DNA of 64,000 nt. It comes from Zygnema cylindricum. Taxonomy: Eukaryota > Streptophyta > Zygnematophyceae > Zygnematales > Zygnemataceae. Below the pieces are notes generated by a model, which worked only from the letters and a program-made list of their open reading frames with translations, did not search any database and had not been told where the DNA came from. The translations under genes were made by a program, and so were the position numbers. The stretch is taken from contig JBBHKE010000985.1 of assembly GCA_037447655.1 (NCBI GenBank), forward strand, positions 1 to 64,000. Direction: 5' to 3'. The stretch's first letter is position 1; the number at the start of each line of letters is the position of its first letter. Positions 9,407 through 22,372 of this stretch are shown piece by piece.

Positions 9407-12400
9407 CTAGCTCTTCAATTCAACTTTTTCAGCTTCTTCTTTTTCAACTTTTCCTTGTTCTTTTTCATCGTGGTTTACTTTTCCATTTCCCTCGACCGGT
9501 GGTGTTTCTTTGTGAGGAAACCAGCAATCTTTTTTGGCTCGTTCTACATAAGCAGTAAACCTTTGTCTCGCGTCCGGTATATCCAATTCAAGGTCAGAAA
9601 GAGCTTCTTCGACTCGAAAAAATCCTTTAACCATTTGACTGGTACTGATTAAACTCTCATTTGCACATTCTTGCAGCAACTCCAAAGGTCGCTCAGTTTG
9701 TTTCTCCATGGCCATCACTAATGCCTTTTTCACAATCTGCATAGGTTTGTCCTCACAACAAGTCAACATAAAATAACTTAGTTTTTTGGCAGTTTCTTGG
9801 CTGTTTTTCGGGTTCGAGCTTTGTTTTGACTAAGATTATATGTAACGGGTATGGAAACATTTTATGTAGTTAGCTCGTGGTACAGATCCTCAATACCATA
9901 CATGTGCAGACACTAATACTATGGACTGTACATTCTTCATCTGTATAGGTTTGACCGTCAATACCATATATTTTTCAAATTTGCCAAGGTCACAATTTTT
10001 TACAATTCCCAAAAATGATCGTTTTATGGTTTGTGAAGGTCTGATCTCACCATCTGGTTTTGTCCGGCTCAAAAACGAGCTATGTAAATGTTCTGACCGT
10101 TTTGGGTCGAGCCCACATTGAAAAAAACCGAGAAAACCTAAAAATCCTCATCTATAACACTGAAGCCCATTCACAGGTACATGGATATTACAAATTACAT
10201 CACAAAGTTCACAGTCATTAGTGACATAAGTGTCTAAAGTCTTTTTTAAATTAAAAAAATCCTTAAGCAATCCTAAGAGAACATACCTCATGGTGAAAAA
10301 ATGGCAGATCCAGGTCCCGTATGCACTGGCAAGCCTCGCCAAGCTCTCCTCCTGCCTGAAACTCCTCGAGAAGTCTCACAATTTTCTCTTTTGCGTCATC
10401 AACTGTCCTTCCACCCCCTCCTCCCCAACATCGTAAAATCCTTTCTCCTGCATGGCGAGCTTCGAGCATCGATTGTGCAGCATGAACTACTTCTCCAGCG
10501 AGACTTCCTGCTTTAAAGGCTTCCCGGGCCCAAGTCAAAAAAAGAGGAGCAAGAATATCATCGACCACTGCTCTCGCTATGAATAGGGCAAGCTCATTGG
10601 CCGCAAGAGGAATGTCTAATGCGAGATCTTCTACCGAGTTTAGCAAATTAGTGAAGGCAGCCTCAATTTGATCCGATGGGAGAACTTCTGGATAAAGTGC
10701 CGAAAGAAGTCCAGACGCCATTTCCTTTTCACGATGTTTACGGTCCATTGCCAGAGTTATCAATTTCTTCACGAAAAGGTGGAGCAAGTCTGGAAAAGCG
10801 AGCTCCTCTAAACTATGGGAAACTTCTTCAGTATCCCCACTTTCAAAAAACTCCTGGACTATCTCAACAGATTTGTGCTTATAATTCTGTAAGGTTTTTG
10901 CTTCCCCAGGTTCCTCTGTTTCTTCACCATTGGCCAATTCTTCTGTTACAGTTTTCGCAAATGATTTTTCGAGCCAGCCTTCAGCTGTGGCTCTTGCCGT
11001 ATAGGCTTGAAGAAGATCCTTTGCATTAGGAATATCGAGAGTAAGATCATCAATTAAATCAACAAGTCTACCAAAACCCTTTGTCATCTGGCTACTGGAA
11101 ACAAGCCCCTCTTCTGCTGTCTCCTTCAAAAGTTCCAACAGACGATTTTCCCCACTGTTTCGCTCCTCCATGGCCCGAGTCAGTGCATTCTTCACGACCT
11201 GGTACAAAAAGAAATAAATAATGTCTGATCAAAGAAATGAACAATGTACAAAAAAAGAAATGAACAATGTACAAAAAATGAACAATGCAGGAAAACCTCA
11301 TCCCAACCTATACAGTGCTTTCTTGCAGCCCATCCGATACTTCACTTTCTTAGAACAAATTGTCCTAAGAAACCCACTACTTTTGACACGGCATTGTTGC
11401 CTTTAAGTGTGTACACTGTCAGACTAGCAATTCCAAGGCTTGAGAGTGCAATGACATATTCAACCGCCTGTGAAAATTACATGTGCTTCCAGCAGAAGCA
11501 GAACCACTAGAACCAGTACCAGAATGTGCTTATGAGCACATTCTAGTTCTGGAATTTCATATAGTTTCTGCAGCACATTCTGGCTCTTAAAATTCATGAA
11601 GAACTAGACCTCGTAAATTAAGCGGCATATGTTGGTTCTAGGATCTCATGAGTTTTTGACAGCACATTCTGGTTCCAGGAGTAAATCAAGTTTGGGTTCC
11701 AGAACCAGAACCAGAGCCAGACCTTTCGGCAGCAGAGTCTGGTTCTGGTTCTGTCATAAGATTTCGGCAATATTCTGGTTTCGACACTTTCTCAAAAACA
11801 CATACCTCATGATGGTAGAAAGGCATGTTCAGCTCACGAATACAACGGCAAGCCTCTGCTGTGTCCCCACTGACTACATACTCCTTTAATAACTCCACAA
11901 TTTTGGCTTTAGCTCCGGCAACAGTTGCCTGCCCTGTCCCTCCCCAAGCTCTCTCCACTCTCTCCGCGTGATGAGGAGTTGCCAAATGGGCTTCTGCCAT
12001 ATGAATCACTTGGGTACCTTTTGAATCCTCAGGTAAATTTTTCTTTGTTTTCGATAAAAATGCGGGAGGCAAAATATCATCGACTACAGCTCGCGCTAGA
12101 AACAACGCGACAACGTCGGCGGCATTTGGGCAATCCAGTTCCAAGTCATCTACAGACTCGATAAGACGAAGGAAACCTTTCGACATTTGTTCCGGTTCAA
12201 TAACCGCAACATAAAGTGCTGACAGAAGTGACGCCGCCATCTCCTTTTCGCGGTCGTGACGGTCGAGAGAGAGAGAAACAAGTTTCTTGACAATGTGATG
12301 ATGGTAACTGGACGAGCCCAAATCAGTAAAATCTGCGGCAGCTGCTGGTATATCACCGGAAGTGAAGTATTCTTCCGAAACAGAGACAACTCTTGCCTTG

Positions 12401-13862
12401 TAATCTTCTAAGGATTCTGCTAATGGGGCTCCAAACAATTGGTAAGAGTCCTGTGGAGATAAGAACACATGCAAAGAGTGTACATTTGTCAATTTAAGAA
12501 TTAAACCCAAAGAGCATAAATTTGTGAATTAAACCCAAAGAGCATAAGTTTGTCAAATTTTCCTCAGGAACCTGCAAAAGGCCACTCTCCCTTCTTAGAA
12601 AGCTTCAACAGTACAGTGAAAAGTGGCACTTGCTGTAAAGGAAATCTCTAAGGCCCAACCAAAAACCTGAACATTTCAAGATCCCATTTAAAAAACCAGC
12701 AAATCAGATGTGAAGATAGTAATTATTCAGGCAACAACTTACCCCTCCATCATCATAATTTGGGTCTCTTGGATCGGAATTATCATAATCTGTGTAGGGA
12801 ATAAGGGGATTTCCCCAGGTACCTTTACCTCCTGAGCCTCCTGCTGAGACAAAAACAGAAAACCAATGGAGTGCATATACAAAACGTGAGCTCTCAGTAA
12901 TGTAAAAAATACAAAACAGTATTGCTGGACAGCGCATTGGTTTAAACTCACTTTGCTAAGTACTTCCCATTCCTCTCTCAATATTTCATATTTTACAACA
13001 GTGGTACTAAACAGCAGATGGTTTAAAAACAAAGTTCTAAAACACGTTTCGACCTCGTGCTGGATTCAAATGGTGATGTCAAAACAGACAGTTTTGAGAT
13101 TTTTTTTTTTTAACTCGTGCTGGATTCGGATATTCATGTCAAGACAGGCACTTGAGGTTTTGATAATCGCTTCTGAAACAGAGCAAGAGGTCAATACAAT
13201 TATTTTAACATAGATTTCTTACCCAACATGACAGATAAATATTAATATCAAATTGCTGACCTGGAGGGCCCACCCTCCTGTCACAGAAAACAATCTTTCA
13301 AAGACTGCTGTGATAAAGAACATGAACACATGGTTGAACTCATTACTAACAAGAAAACCTGGGTAGCTTCCAGGTCAGAGGAAATGGACCAATGGAAATT
13401 GAATCGATCTAGAAAGTGGACTGCATTTGATTGCTCATAACCAAAAAACCTTCACAAAATCAGCTGCATGACTTCCTTCTATTTCTTCTTCTTTATAGCT
13501 TGGTTTCCCAATGCAACTTTTCGAAATGAGCTAAATGAATTCCTTCTTCGTCTCCTTCTCCTTCTTCATTCCAGCTTGTTGGCCAAAACAACTTTACAAA
13601 ATCAGCTTAATGAATTAAAATCTCCTTTTTTACCTTTCTTCGGACGGCCATTTCTTGACGCATGTGACTTTCGTTCTTGCTTTGGATTAATGACATGATG
13701 ATGTTTGGCAAAAACGGGAGCGTGTTTGGTTCCGTGTTCAATACGAGGCCGTGTCGTTGTTTCTTTCACAGGCTCGCGCTCCTGAGCCACAGCATCGAAA
13801 ACCTCGCGTTGATGTTCCGTCAAAAAACCTCCTTCCTCTCCTTCTTCGACAACTCCTGACAT
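9407..13862 (-). CDS. MA3-domain translation regulator (PDCD4 / plant MRF family), intact five-exon gene
   Basis: Exons in transcript order are 13862-13634, 12840-12743, 12450-11806, 11198-10287 and 9736-9407. Phases agree throughout and give 737 residues, close to plant MRF proteins. The N-terminus has GFLTEHQREVFDAVAQ and GRPKKG, then GGSGGKGTWGNPLIP, the usual MRF head. Four MA3 domains follow: one within exon 3, a second across exons 3/4, a third within exon 4 and a fourth across exons 4/5. MA3 domains bind eIF4A; plant MRFs act in translation control downstream of TOR. The tail is Lys/Glu-rich and ends VELKS. Introns are 793, 292, 607 and 550 nt with GT-AG ends. Exon 2 has a tandem CAGCAG acceptor, so one residue may vary. 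The introns inside domains 2 and 4 both cut after HHE with donor GTATGT, a mark of internal duplication. Confidence 0.92.
11480..11760. repeat. imperfect CCAGAA/GGTTCTGG short repeats in an intron
   Basis: Intron 3 of the MA3 gene holds scattered short repeats of CCAGAAC and its complement GTTCTGG, giving a locally self-complementary sequence. No open product is implied; plus-strand frames here are side products. Confidence 0.55.
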
Positions 13863-16800
13863 GATTCTGATGCTGTTGCTGCTGGCCTACACCTCTCCCA
13901 CTCTTTCTCCACCTCTCCTCTCCCTTTCTCTCGTCTCTCCTGCTGGTATCCTCTCCTCTCCTCTCGTCTCGTCTCTCTCCTGAGGAGTGGAGGTAAGTGG
14001 CTCTCTGCTAGTGGCCTTGGTTTCCCTCAAATTTCTGAAAAAGCCAGACATGCAAAAGAATTTCATGAATTTTTGATCCAATTGCAATGTGGAAAAACTT
14101 CCACCATGTTTCATCTATAAATAAAGCTCAATTAAATTTTAGCCATATAGAATTAATTCAGGAATGACAAATCTCCAGCAATTGAATTGACGGTAATAGC
14201 CCTGATTGTTGTTTTCTTGACGCTACTTCTTTAAAAAGTCCAAAATCAGCCACATCAAACGAAAATGAACTAAAATTAAAAACACTAACCCAATGCCACT
14301 AATTTCTTCACTCTAATAGTGATTCATGGCGTAGTTTCTTTGTTGCATAAAACATGGCACATGGATAATGGAAATAACTTTAACTGAGACAAGAATCTAT
14401 AGCAACTGCAACAAACATTTAGGTAAGGGGTTTTTTCATTTTCTTGACAAGGTGATAATGAAGAGTTATGGTACAAGCAAAAAAAGAAATAAAATCCAAA
14501 GAAGGGCAGCAAATAGTGTTAGAAAAATACTTGACTTCCAAATTGTAATAGTTGCTAAAATATTATCATTAGCTTTTAACTCAATATTTGCAAAGAGTGG
14601 CGTGACACATGTTGGACTCAAATTTTGTGGATTGGCAAATACTAGGAAAAAAAGGGAAAACTTCCGCCAAATTTCCGGTGCTCTAACATCCAAACAAGCA
14701 TTTCTTTTCACCACAAGAAAAAAAAACTCATTCGGCAGTTACATCTTACTCCTATTGAAATAACTTTACAACAATAAGTCAAGATAGCAGGTGAAAATCA
14801 TTGCAGGTAAAGAGTAGAAGTGCAATTGTTAAAAAAAGAAAAAATGAAACCTTGAACCCTTACTCCTTTATAATAATTTGAAACAAAAAATACCTCAAAA
14901 AACTCTCTAACTCAGCAAGCAAACAATGTAAACCAAAAAATGCACAAATGACAAATTATCGATGAAAGAAATTTCGTCAGTCTCTCCCTCCTCTCTCTCT
15001 CTCTCCCCTCTGGTATTATTTTGGTCTCTCTCCCTCCCTCTGCTTTTGCTAAAGTTATAAAAGTGTGCTCTTGTAATGTGGTACGGACATACAAATTCTC
15101 AAAGAATGTGCTGATGATAAACTTTGGTAGAATACAAAAATAAAACAATCGAACTAGCAAAGAAAATAACATTTTTAAAGTTCTTTCACTTCCCTTCATA
15201 TTCTCTTAGGCATGCATCATAAAGAAAGTAAAAACGCCAAAATAAGTCGTAACTGTCAAACAATAACTTCTTTCACTCTTCTTCATGTTCTATTACACAC
15301 ACACATCATGTAGAAGGTAAAAATACGCCGTAAAACTTTTTTGGCTATTGGTGTCAGCAGTACAATATCTAAAAAAACATCCATATTATCACAGGGAGCT
15401 CAGGTACAATATGGCTAAAAATTTCGTGAAACTCAGCAAAATTGATAAATTAGCAAACAAAATTATTTTAAAACTGTGAAACAAAAGAGAAATAGTAGCA
15501 ATGCGTGCAAATAGTCATAAACGCAGAAAACATTATACAGACACACATTTTAGGAATCACATTGCTGGAAGAGCAATGCTGAAGATTCTGAAGCAACAAA
15601 ACATTTCCAAATTTGGCTTTTATTTGTCTTCGGCAAAGCAGATTTAACAATTTAAATACTTTGAATAGTTAGTGCTTTCAGCAAAAGACAAGCATATGAA
15701 AAAATACTGCAGTTTCTTTGTTAACTGTATTAGACTGACTCGTCAAAGAGATGTGAAAAAAAAAAAGACAAAACAGAAAGCTTGGAAAGAGAGTACGAAC
15801 AGAGGAAAGTTGCAGCTGGATTTTAAAAGAAGTCAGAAAGCATGTGAACAGAGAGAAAATATTTTTTTTTATAAAATAACATCTTCATTTACTAACCTTT
15901 TCGTTTTTTTGTTTACAGGAATAGTAAAAGTTACAGAGATGCTTGTATATTTGCTTGGCAGAGAGAGTATTTTAACTGAGTTTAGAAGAGAGAGCAAAGT
16001 GAGACGTATTGTCACTTTCAGTTAACAGCAACTGTAAGTACAAATCGTACAGCTCAATCTAGAAAGACTAATTAGATCACAAGTACCGTACATAAAGATA
16101 ACGGACGGTCTCGATTACGTCCGTGAGATATGGAGGTAACTGGGCCGTGGATCGCTGATCTCGATTGTTGTTTAATTGCTAATTGAACATCGAACGACAA
16201 CAGTACGACAAGGACCTCAGCAATTCGAGCTTCACAACAGTATACCGTCAATCGTTATTAGAGTAAAGGAATAAATAGCGTATAAAAAAAAATTAAATAG
16301 CGATTGGCGGCGTACAGCACGGTACGATGTCGTACATGAGTTGAAGTTCGGGGAAAAAAACATTGCGGCAAGGATGCGTCGTTTAGTGGTAAAGAGGCTA
16401 AAGCCGTATCCAGAGGCAATTAGATAACGTAAAAACGCTAGTTTAGAAGCTTTTAAGCGTTTTTAATCACGTCTTCACGTTTATTCCTTACATCATGTAA
16501 GAAATGAAGACTGCGCTTTTGTAAATTTAGTAAGTGCATGATGACGCAAAACCGTGAATAAGACGTCATCTCGACGGAACAAAGATTCTTTGGAAATCGT
16601 CACAAAAAAAAATGTAGTCGACACTATTTAGGATACACGATCTACCGTACTCCTGCTGGCATCCACATGTGCTGAGGTGGCTTAAGAATGCCATTTGCCT
16701 TGTCAGATTTCTTGGCGACACGTAGACAATGTATGCTGACGCTGAAAAATCTCGTCTCCCTACTGGAGCTGAATCTATGACGCAGATCGTACGCTGAACA

Positions 16801-18217
16801 CGTGTTCGATAAAGGATATTTTGGAAAAAATGCTGATGGATTGTTGGACACCTTACAGAATCGCATTACGTGCGATAGTTTTTGTTATCACGGATTACGT
16901 ACTTTACTCCACCACCCGGGTTTGAATCAGGCGAAACGTGCGGAACCAAACGGAATCGAATCGAACTAAATTAAATCCTTGAGGGCTTTTAACAAAACCA
17001 GATTTTTTTTTCTTTTTTTTGTTCGCATACCGTAAAAGCCACCTGGCGGACGTAGAAAAAATTCCCGTTGTCGTTTCCGAAGTGTTCAATATATGGTACG
17101 GCAATGTACTGTAGTTTGTACAATCAAGTTCAATTTATGAAGAAAAAAAAACCCGACATGACCAGTAGAAAAATGTTTTCCAACAAAAAAATGAAAAATA
17201 CAACAAAAAATGGAATTGTGAATAATAAGGAATTGGAAAAAACATAATCGGAAAATGAGGAAGTTTGGAGATATTCTGTTTATTCTCGAAACTGGCTTAA
17301 CAACAAAATGTCAAATTATCACATTAAACTTGAATGGAAAATGTTTATAAATTTCCCATTTAAGCCAAAGTGTGGATTACAAGAAAAGCAATATTATGAA
17401 GGCTTTGACTTTGTAGACTTTGTCAATTTCAGCATTTTTTATATTCCAATAAAAATAAATAAATATTGGAGCACCGCAATCCACAGTAATTCTACTCACA
17501 CAAACATCTCTCTTCCAAAATGGGAGAAAAACAAAGAACAAAAAAAAAAAAAAAAAAAACTACCAAAAAACAGTAATAAGAAAAAACCAACAACATTAAG
17601 CAGAATGTGACATGTCCGCTTCCATAAAGAGTAAAGAGTTTAAAGACGAAAATGTTATTTTCCATTATTTTTCCTCCAATATTTACATTACAACTTGTTG
17701 GGACTTTCATATTGCACTATATGTACATCCATCACAAAACGACAAAAAAATGAAAACTAGTTGAGAACAAATCAAAATCAAAATGCAATGCTTTCAAATT
17801 TATGAAATTGACTATTTAAAAGTTTGTTATTTTTTCCCAAAAATACTGCTATGCAAAAATTCTATATTACAAAAACAAATCTCTACTACATGCCCTATAT
17901 CCACGGTGCATCTTTTTTATTATTTCTTTCTTTTTTATTTATTTTTGTTTATTTCCCTTCTTGTTTAATGTTCAAGTTTAAAAAAAACGTCAACTCCTCA
18001 ACTTTCAGTTCCATGTCCTCGCATCAAGTTTCCTTAAATCTGCAACTGAGACAAAAACAATTAAAAATAAATATGAATAAAAGTAATTACGGAAAAGTAT
18101 TCGGGAATCATTCAAAACAATTATGAGTTCAAAAATTCAAAGGCACATCAAATGTAACATTTTTATTTTTAAACTAACCTTTCCTAAGACTTCAAAAGTA
18201 GATACCAAGAATCTTAC
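13863..18217. other. long intergenic region upstream of the MA3 gene
   Basis: Directly upstream of the MA3 start is a purine-rich stretch on the minus strand (13890-14010), probably 5' UTR or promoter. The rest is AT-rich. A plus-strand frame at 14368-14763 and others to 16025 lack recognisable domains. From about 16.0 kb the composition shifts to sequence rich in GTAC and CGTAC words. No RNA gene was seen. Confidence 0.4.
16243..16313. mobile_element. short MITE-like inverted repeat
   Basis: ACCGTCAATCGTTATTAG on the left and AAATAGCGATTGGCGGCGTA on the right resemble the two ends of the MITE family at 26-31 kb, separated by only about 35 bp. It is probably a deleted copy. Confidence 0.4.
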
Positions 18218-18771
18218 CTCAAATTATCAAATACATCCCGTTTAGTGCGAATAGAAACCTTTAGATTTTCCACTCCCATTTTCATGTCTTCGTTTCGGAG
18301 AGCCGTCCCGATTTCGGAAGGGAAGAAGATCGCGTTCGGAAAACCGTTCATTTTTAGATCGACGGTCGAGATCGACATGCATGTAATTGCATTTAAGCGA
18401 TCCTTGCAACCAATCCCGTTTCGACAAATCGGCGGGTGCCAAAATGAACACGTGGACGATTTCTTTTTACAATCGGGACCGTCGGGACAAGCCGGCGGAC
18501 GATGCCATAAATCACATTTTTTTAGGCATTTGGGACCGTCCAAACAAACGGCTGGATGAGTGTATTGACAATCGCGTAAGTTTTTACAATCTGGTCCACT
18601 TGTACAATTTTCGAAATGTGAAAATGGGCACACTATTTTTAGAGTTCCATGGGAACAAGGAATAGTGTAGTCGTCGGCATACGATTTTCGGTACGAAGAG
18701 TTAGGGTTTTCTTTTGATTTTAATTCCATAGTTGAGAAAAGAAAGCGATGAGCTTTTGAATTTGATTCCAT
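18218..18771 (-). pseudogene. CCCH zinc-finger array gene with a frameshifted last finger
   Basis: The frame starts MESNSKAHRFLFSTMELKS (an inner ATG at 18729 is equally likely) and holds CCCH fingers such as CTSGPDCKNLRDCQYTH, CLDGPKCLKKCDLWH and CPDGPDCKKKSSTCSFWH. The next finger starts CRNGIGCKD but then reads RLNAITCMSIS. In the neighbouring frame the same bases give LKCNYMHVDLDRR, which would complete the finger, so one base appears to be missing near 18393. The original frame stays open to a good donor (GAG followed by GTAAGA) at 18217, so a transcript could still be spliced. The gene is a paralogue of the CCCH part of the gene at 877-2470 and lies head-to-head with the gene at 19902. 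No PARP exon was found downstream. A short duplication of GTTGAGAAAAGAAAGCGA type surrounds the two candidate starts. Confidence 0.65.
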
Positions 18772-18898
18772 GGTGGAGAAAAGAAAGCGAGGAGATAAAA
18801 GGAGAAAGAAAGAATGGCGTTGGAGTGTATGGAGTATGTCACTTTAGGCGAAGGATTTTTTATTTTAAATCATAATGAGAGGTTTTGAAGTGTTTGCG

Positions 18899-19008
<110 letters not shown>

Positions 19009-19901
19009 AAATATTAGCAGATGCAATGTGAAAAAAAAGCGCTTATATGAAGAAATGCAAGATTAGATATTTTTGGTAGTTTCCAATGGTTACTTGTAGG
19101 AGCTGTGACGTGACACATCCTGAAAGAGAAATGACTTGACACCGGAGCTTTTCCAAAAAACCCTAATGTAAAGAAGTACACGTGGACAACTGAGGTACGG
19201 TCACTTTCATGTAGCCGAGCAAAAATATAACTTCTATCTTAGCCGTCCATTCTTCAACAGGATTTATTTGCCTTTTGTCCTTTAAGGGAACTGAAAAACA
19301 TGCCACGTGTCCACATCGTCGTTTGCTTTGCAATTTTTGCTTCATTCTGAAAGCTTGTATTTCGTATGAATTAGGCCCCATAGAATTTGGTGTTTGTCTT
19401 ACAAAATTTTGAAAAAGTATGTTTTGCATGCCAAAAGATTGTACTTTACCAGTCAGAAGAAGATATAAACGCTACACGTGTGAAGGATGTTTTCGAATCT
19501 AAGCCGTCTATTTTCTCATATGCACTATACGGGTTAACAATTTCTTTGAATATAAGCCGCCGATTCTCTTACATGACATTGTCCACATCGAAGCGGTCCA
19601 TTTTCGTATGTTGTAAAACTTGCAAAAATTTTCTGAAAATGTTTGCATGTAAGTGCATGCAATGTTTCCCCTTCGGCAACTCCCCAACAAAACATACTAA
19701 TCACAAAATATTGAAACAAAAATAAAACAAAGATTTAGAATGAAATGTATGAAGAAAATACAGTTGTTGTGGTTACTGCTCTCTTGCACATCTTAGGGGT
19801 TTCTAGGAGGAAAGAGAGGATAAAGGTAAGGAGACAATTGTCCAAACTTAAAAAGAAAGAGAGGGAGAGGGAGAGAGACAAAAAGAGAGATTCCTAAAGC
19901 A

Positions 19902-20317
19902 ATGGCTTCCGATACGCCAAAATTTAAAGATTTCACACAACATTGTGTGCATTACAAAAATTGTCGCGACAGCACAAATTGCCCATATGCACACTTTGGC
20001 CCTTGCAAATATGGAGCTGATTGTAACAAGAAAAGGTGTAAATATTCCCATCCTCCCACATGTGATTTTGGTCTAAATTGTACCTTACGCAATTGTACGG
20101 ACTGGCATAGACCCAATTTGTGCCGTTTCGTGCCCAATTGCAAAAACCCAAAAGAGGACACGTGTCCCTTTTGGCATCCTCCTATATGCAAGTACGGAAA
20201 AACATGTATTAAAGGCGAATTTTGTAAATATTCGCATCCTCCGATTTGTCGATACGGAAATAAATGCAGACATAGAGGAAAATGTACTGATTACCATAAA
20301 TCCAATTTGGATGAATT
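19902..20317 (+). CDS. CCCH zinc-finger array gene truncated by an LTR insertion
   Basis: The frame starts MASDTPKFKDFTQHC and encodes six tandem CCCH fingers: CVHYKNCRDSTNCPYAH, CKYGADCNKKRCKYSH, CDFGLNCTLRNCTDWH, CRFVPNCKNPKEDTCPFWH, CKYGKTCIKGEFCKYSH and CRYGNKCRHRGKCTDYH. After NLDEF the frame runs into TGTTGG, the start of a copia LTR, and ends within it at a stop near 20366. The native 3' part, which might have carried PARP exons as in the paralogue at 877-2470, is not visible on the far side of the element. Arrays of this type usually bind RNA. Purine-rich sequence (19855-19895) precedes the start. Confidence 0.75.
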
Positions 20318-20778
20318 TGTTGGTTTTTGGTGCGATTCTGGGCGATTCTCCGATACACCGATTTGATTCGTATCGTTTGTGTTTTATACGTGAATCGGTT
20401 TGCTTAGTATAGGCGATATTTTCGGGAGGGGAATTGTAGCGGGATTTTGTCAGTTTTTCGGTTTGCAGTTTTTTTTTCAGAACATGCAGCTGTCCCCCAC
20501 GTCTTCTTGTGCGGTGGACATTTTACACGTGGCAGATTATGATTGGACCGCCACTTAGTGAGTGTGTTAGCTTTAGACTATTTAGTCGTGTGCTTAGAAA
20601 AAGACAATTATCATTCACAGAACAGAAAAGACAGAACAGGAATTCAGCTTTATTAATAGGGACAATTTGTCCAAATTTGTCTTACATCAATTGTACTTCT
20701 ATTCTTATAATGTGAAGTAACAAATCTGTCTGAAGCTTCTGTGTTTGTCCTATCTCTACCCACTCTAAATTCTGATCA
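20318..20778 (+). repeat. 5' LTR of the deleted copia element
   Basis: Aligns with 21707-22173 over its length with scattered substitutions and small gaps. It interrupts the CCCH reading frame. Confidence 0.85.
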
Positions 20779-20810
20779 AAGTCCACGACTGGTTACTTGT
20801 GTAAGATTGG

Positions 20811-21300
20811 AGATGGAAGCGTGAGTTGGGCGAGGAAGCTCCAAAAAACAGTGGCACTCTCCACCATGGAGGCGGAATACATGGCCGCAGCCGCAACTTT
20901 AAAAGAATTCCTTTGGATGAGAGCATTTCTAAATGAGATATGATTCTTGCAATCTGAGAGGACTAAAATTTTCACAGACAGCCAGAGCTGCTTGGCATTG
21001 ATTAAGAATCCTATAAATCATCCTAAGTCTAAACACATTTCTATGAGATATCCTTTTGTTAGAAATGAAATAGTAGCGGAAGCAGTGGAGTTTGCCTACA
21101 CTCCTGATAAAGAGAATGCAGCTGATATGCTAACTAAAGTTGTAGGAAAAGATAAACTTCTGCTTTGTGCAGGAAAGGCAGGCTTGACTGATTTTTTTAC
21201 ATGCAAAGAAAAGACTAAGGGGGAAATTCCTAAGGAGATTTTTATTCCTAAGGAAATCAAGAAACAAAAGATAAGTGATTCCCTCGAAAAATCCGCCTGA
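20811..21300 (+). pseudogene. copia RNase H remnant
   Basis: The frame reads GDGSVSWARKLQKTVALST then MEAEYMAAAATLKEFLWMR, the copia RNase H signature with Glu of the active site. A TGA near 20940 interrupts it, and it resumes with TKIFTDSQSCLALIKN, containing a catalytic Asp, and NAADMLTKVV at the end. RNase H removes the RNA strand during reverse transcription. The loss of most of pol and the internal stop make it inactive. Confidence 0.8.
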
Positions 21301-21706
21301 AGTACTCTCGGAGTACTATTCCCTACCCTGTTACCTCGGCAAGACCAAACAGGTTTAAACAAATGCAACTGGCGCTCGGAGTTCCGAACGTCTACAGTCA
21401 ATGAACATGTATACGCGGCGCCCTCGGTTACTCAGAATCTTCAACTTACGACTGACAAGTGGACAGTTAAGAGGTACACGGTCCTGTATGATTCCGTGGT
21501 CCGCCAGTGGAGCGACATCTGTTCATTTTTAAACGGTCTTGTAAGAACCATTCTACGGAACGTACATATACGATTTCGCCAAATGTACGGTTCGTTTTTA
21601 ATCACGTCATCAAAATTTGCCGAAAGTGACCTCGTGATATTTCAAGGAAGGTTTATGGTGAACCAAAGTCTGTGAGTACGGAAATCACCGCAAAATCGAG
21701 TGGGAG

Positions 21707-22173
21707 TGTTGGTTTATTTTTGTACGATTCTGGGCGATTCTCCGATACACCCATTTGATTCATATCGTTTGTGTTTTATACGTGAATCGGTTTGCTTAGT
21801 ATAGGCGATATTTTTGGGAGGGGAATTCTAGCGAGATTTTGTCAATTTTTCAGTTTGCAGTTTTTTTTCTTAGAACATGCAGCTGTCCCCCACGTCTTAT
21901 TGTGCGGTGGACATTTTACACGTGGCAGATTATGATTGGACCGCCACTTAGTGAGTGTGTTAGCTTTAGACTATTTAGTCGTGTGCTTAGAAAAAGACAA
22001 TTACCATTCCCAGAACAAAAAAGACAGAACAGGAATCCAGCTTTATTAATAGGGACAATTTGTCCAAATTTGTCTTACATCAATTGTACTTCTATTCTTA
22101 TAATGGGAAGTAACAAATCTGTCTGAAGCTTCTCTGTGTTTGTCCTATCTCTACCCACTCTAAATTTTGATCA
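21707..22173 (+). repeat. 3' LTR of the deleted copia element
   Basis: Partner of the LTR at 20318-20778, preceded by a polypurine tract. Differences between the two copies could date the insertion once aligned. Confidence 0.85.
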
Positions 22174-22372
22174 AACTGCCTGGTGACTTATTCTATCTAA
22201 GCCTTGTGTTATTCTGCTCCGGAGTCGGAAATCTGTGGCGCTCAAATTTATCTTTGTCGCTCGTAATGGTCGACCCTGCGTATCACTTGGAAATCTACCC
22301 AACGAATTATCGCACGTCAAAATCCAGCTAGCGACGGCAGAGAAACAATAACGCGACTCCAGTCTGAAAAAT

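Larger units (their letters stand above)
20318..22173 (+). mobile_element. internally deleted Ty1/copia element with two LTRs
   Basis: Two near-identical repeats at 20318-20778 and 21707-22173 both start TGTTGG and end TTGATCA or CTGATCA. A purine-rich GAGTGGGAG stands just before the second, as a polypurine tract should. The interior keeps only the RNase H end of pol and a 3' leader; primer site, gag, protease, integrase and reverse transcriptase are gone. No matching 5-bp target duplication was found (GAATT versus AACTG). It sits inside the CCCH gene at 19902. Confidence 0.85.

Noticed and set aside
14368-14763. 131-codon plus-strand frame upstream of the MA3 gene
   Set aside because: Lys/Asn-rich in AT-rich DNA, no domain, and no promoter or splice context.
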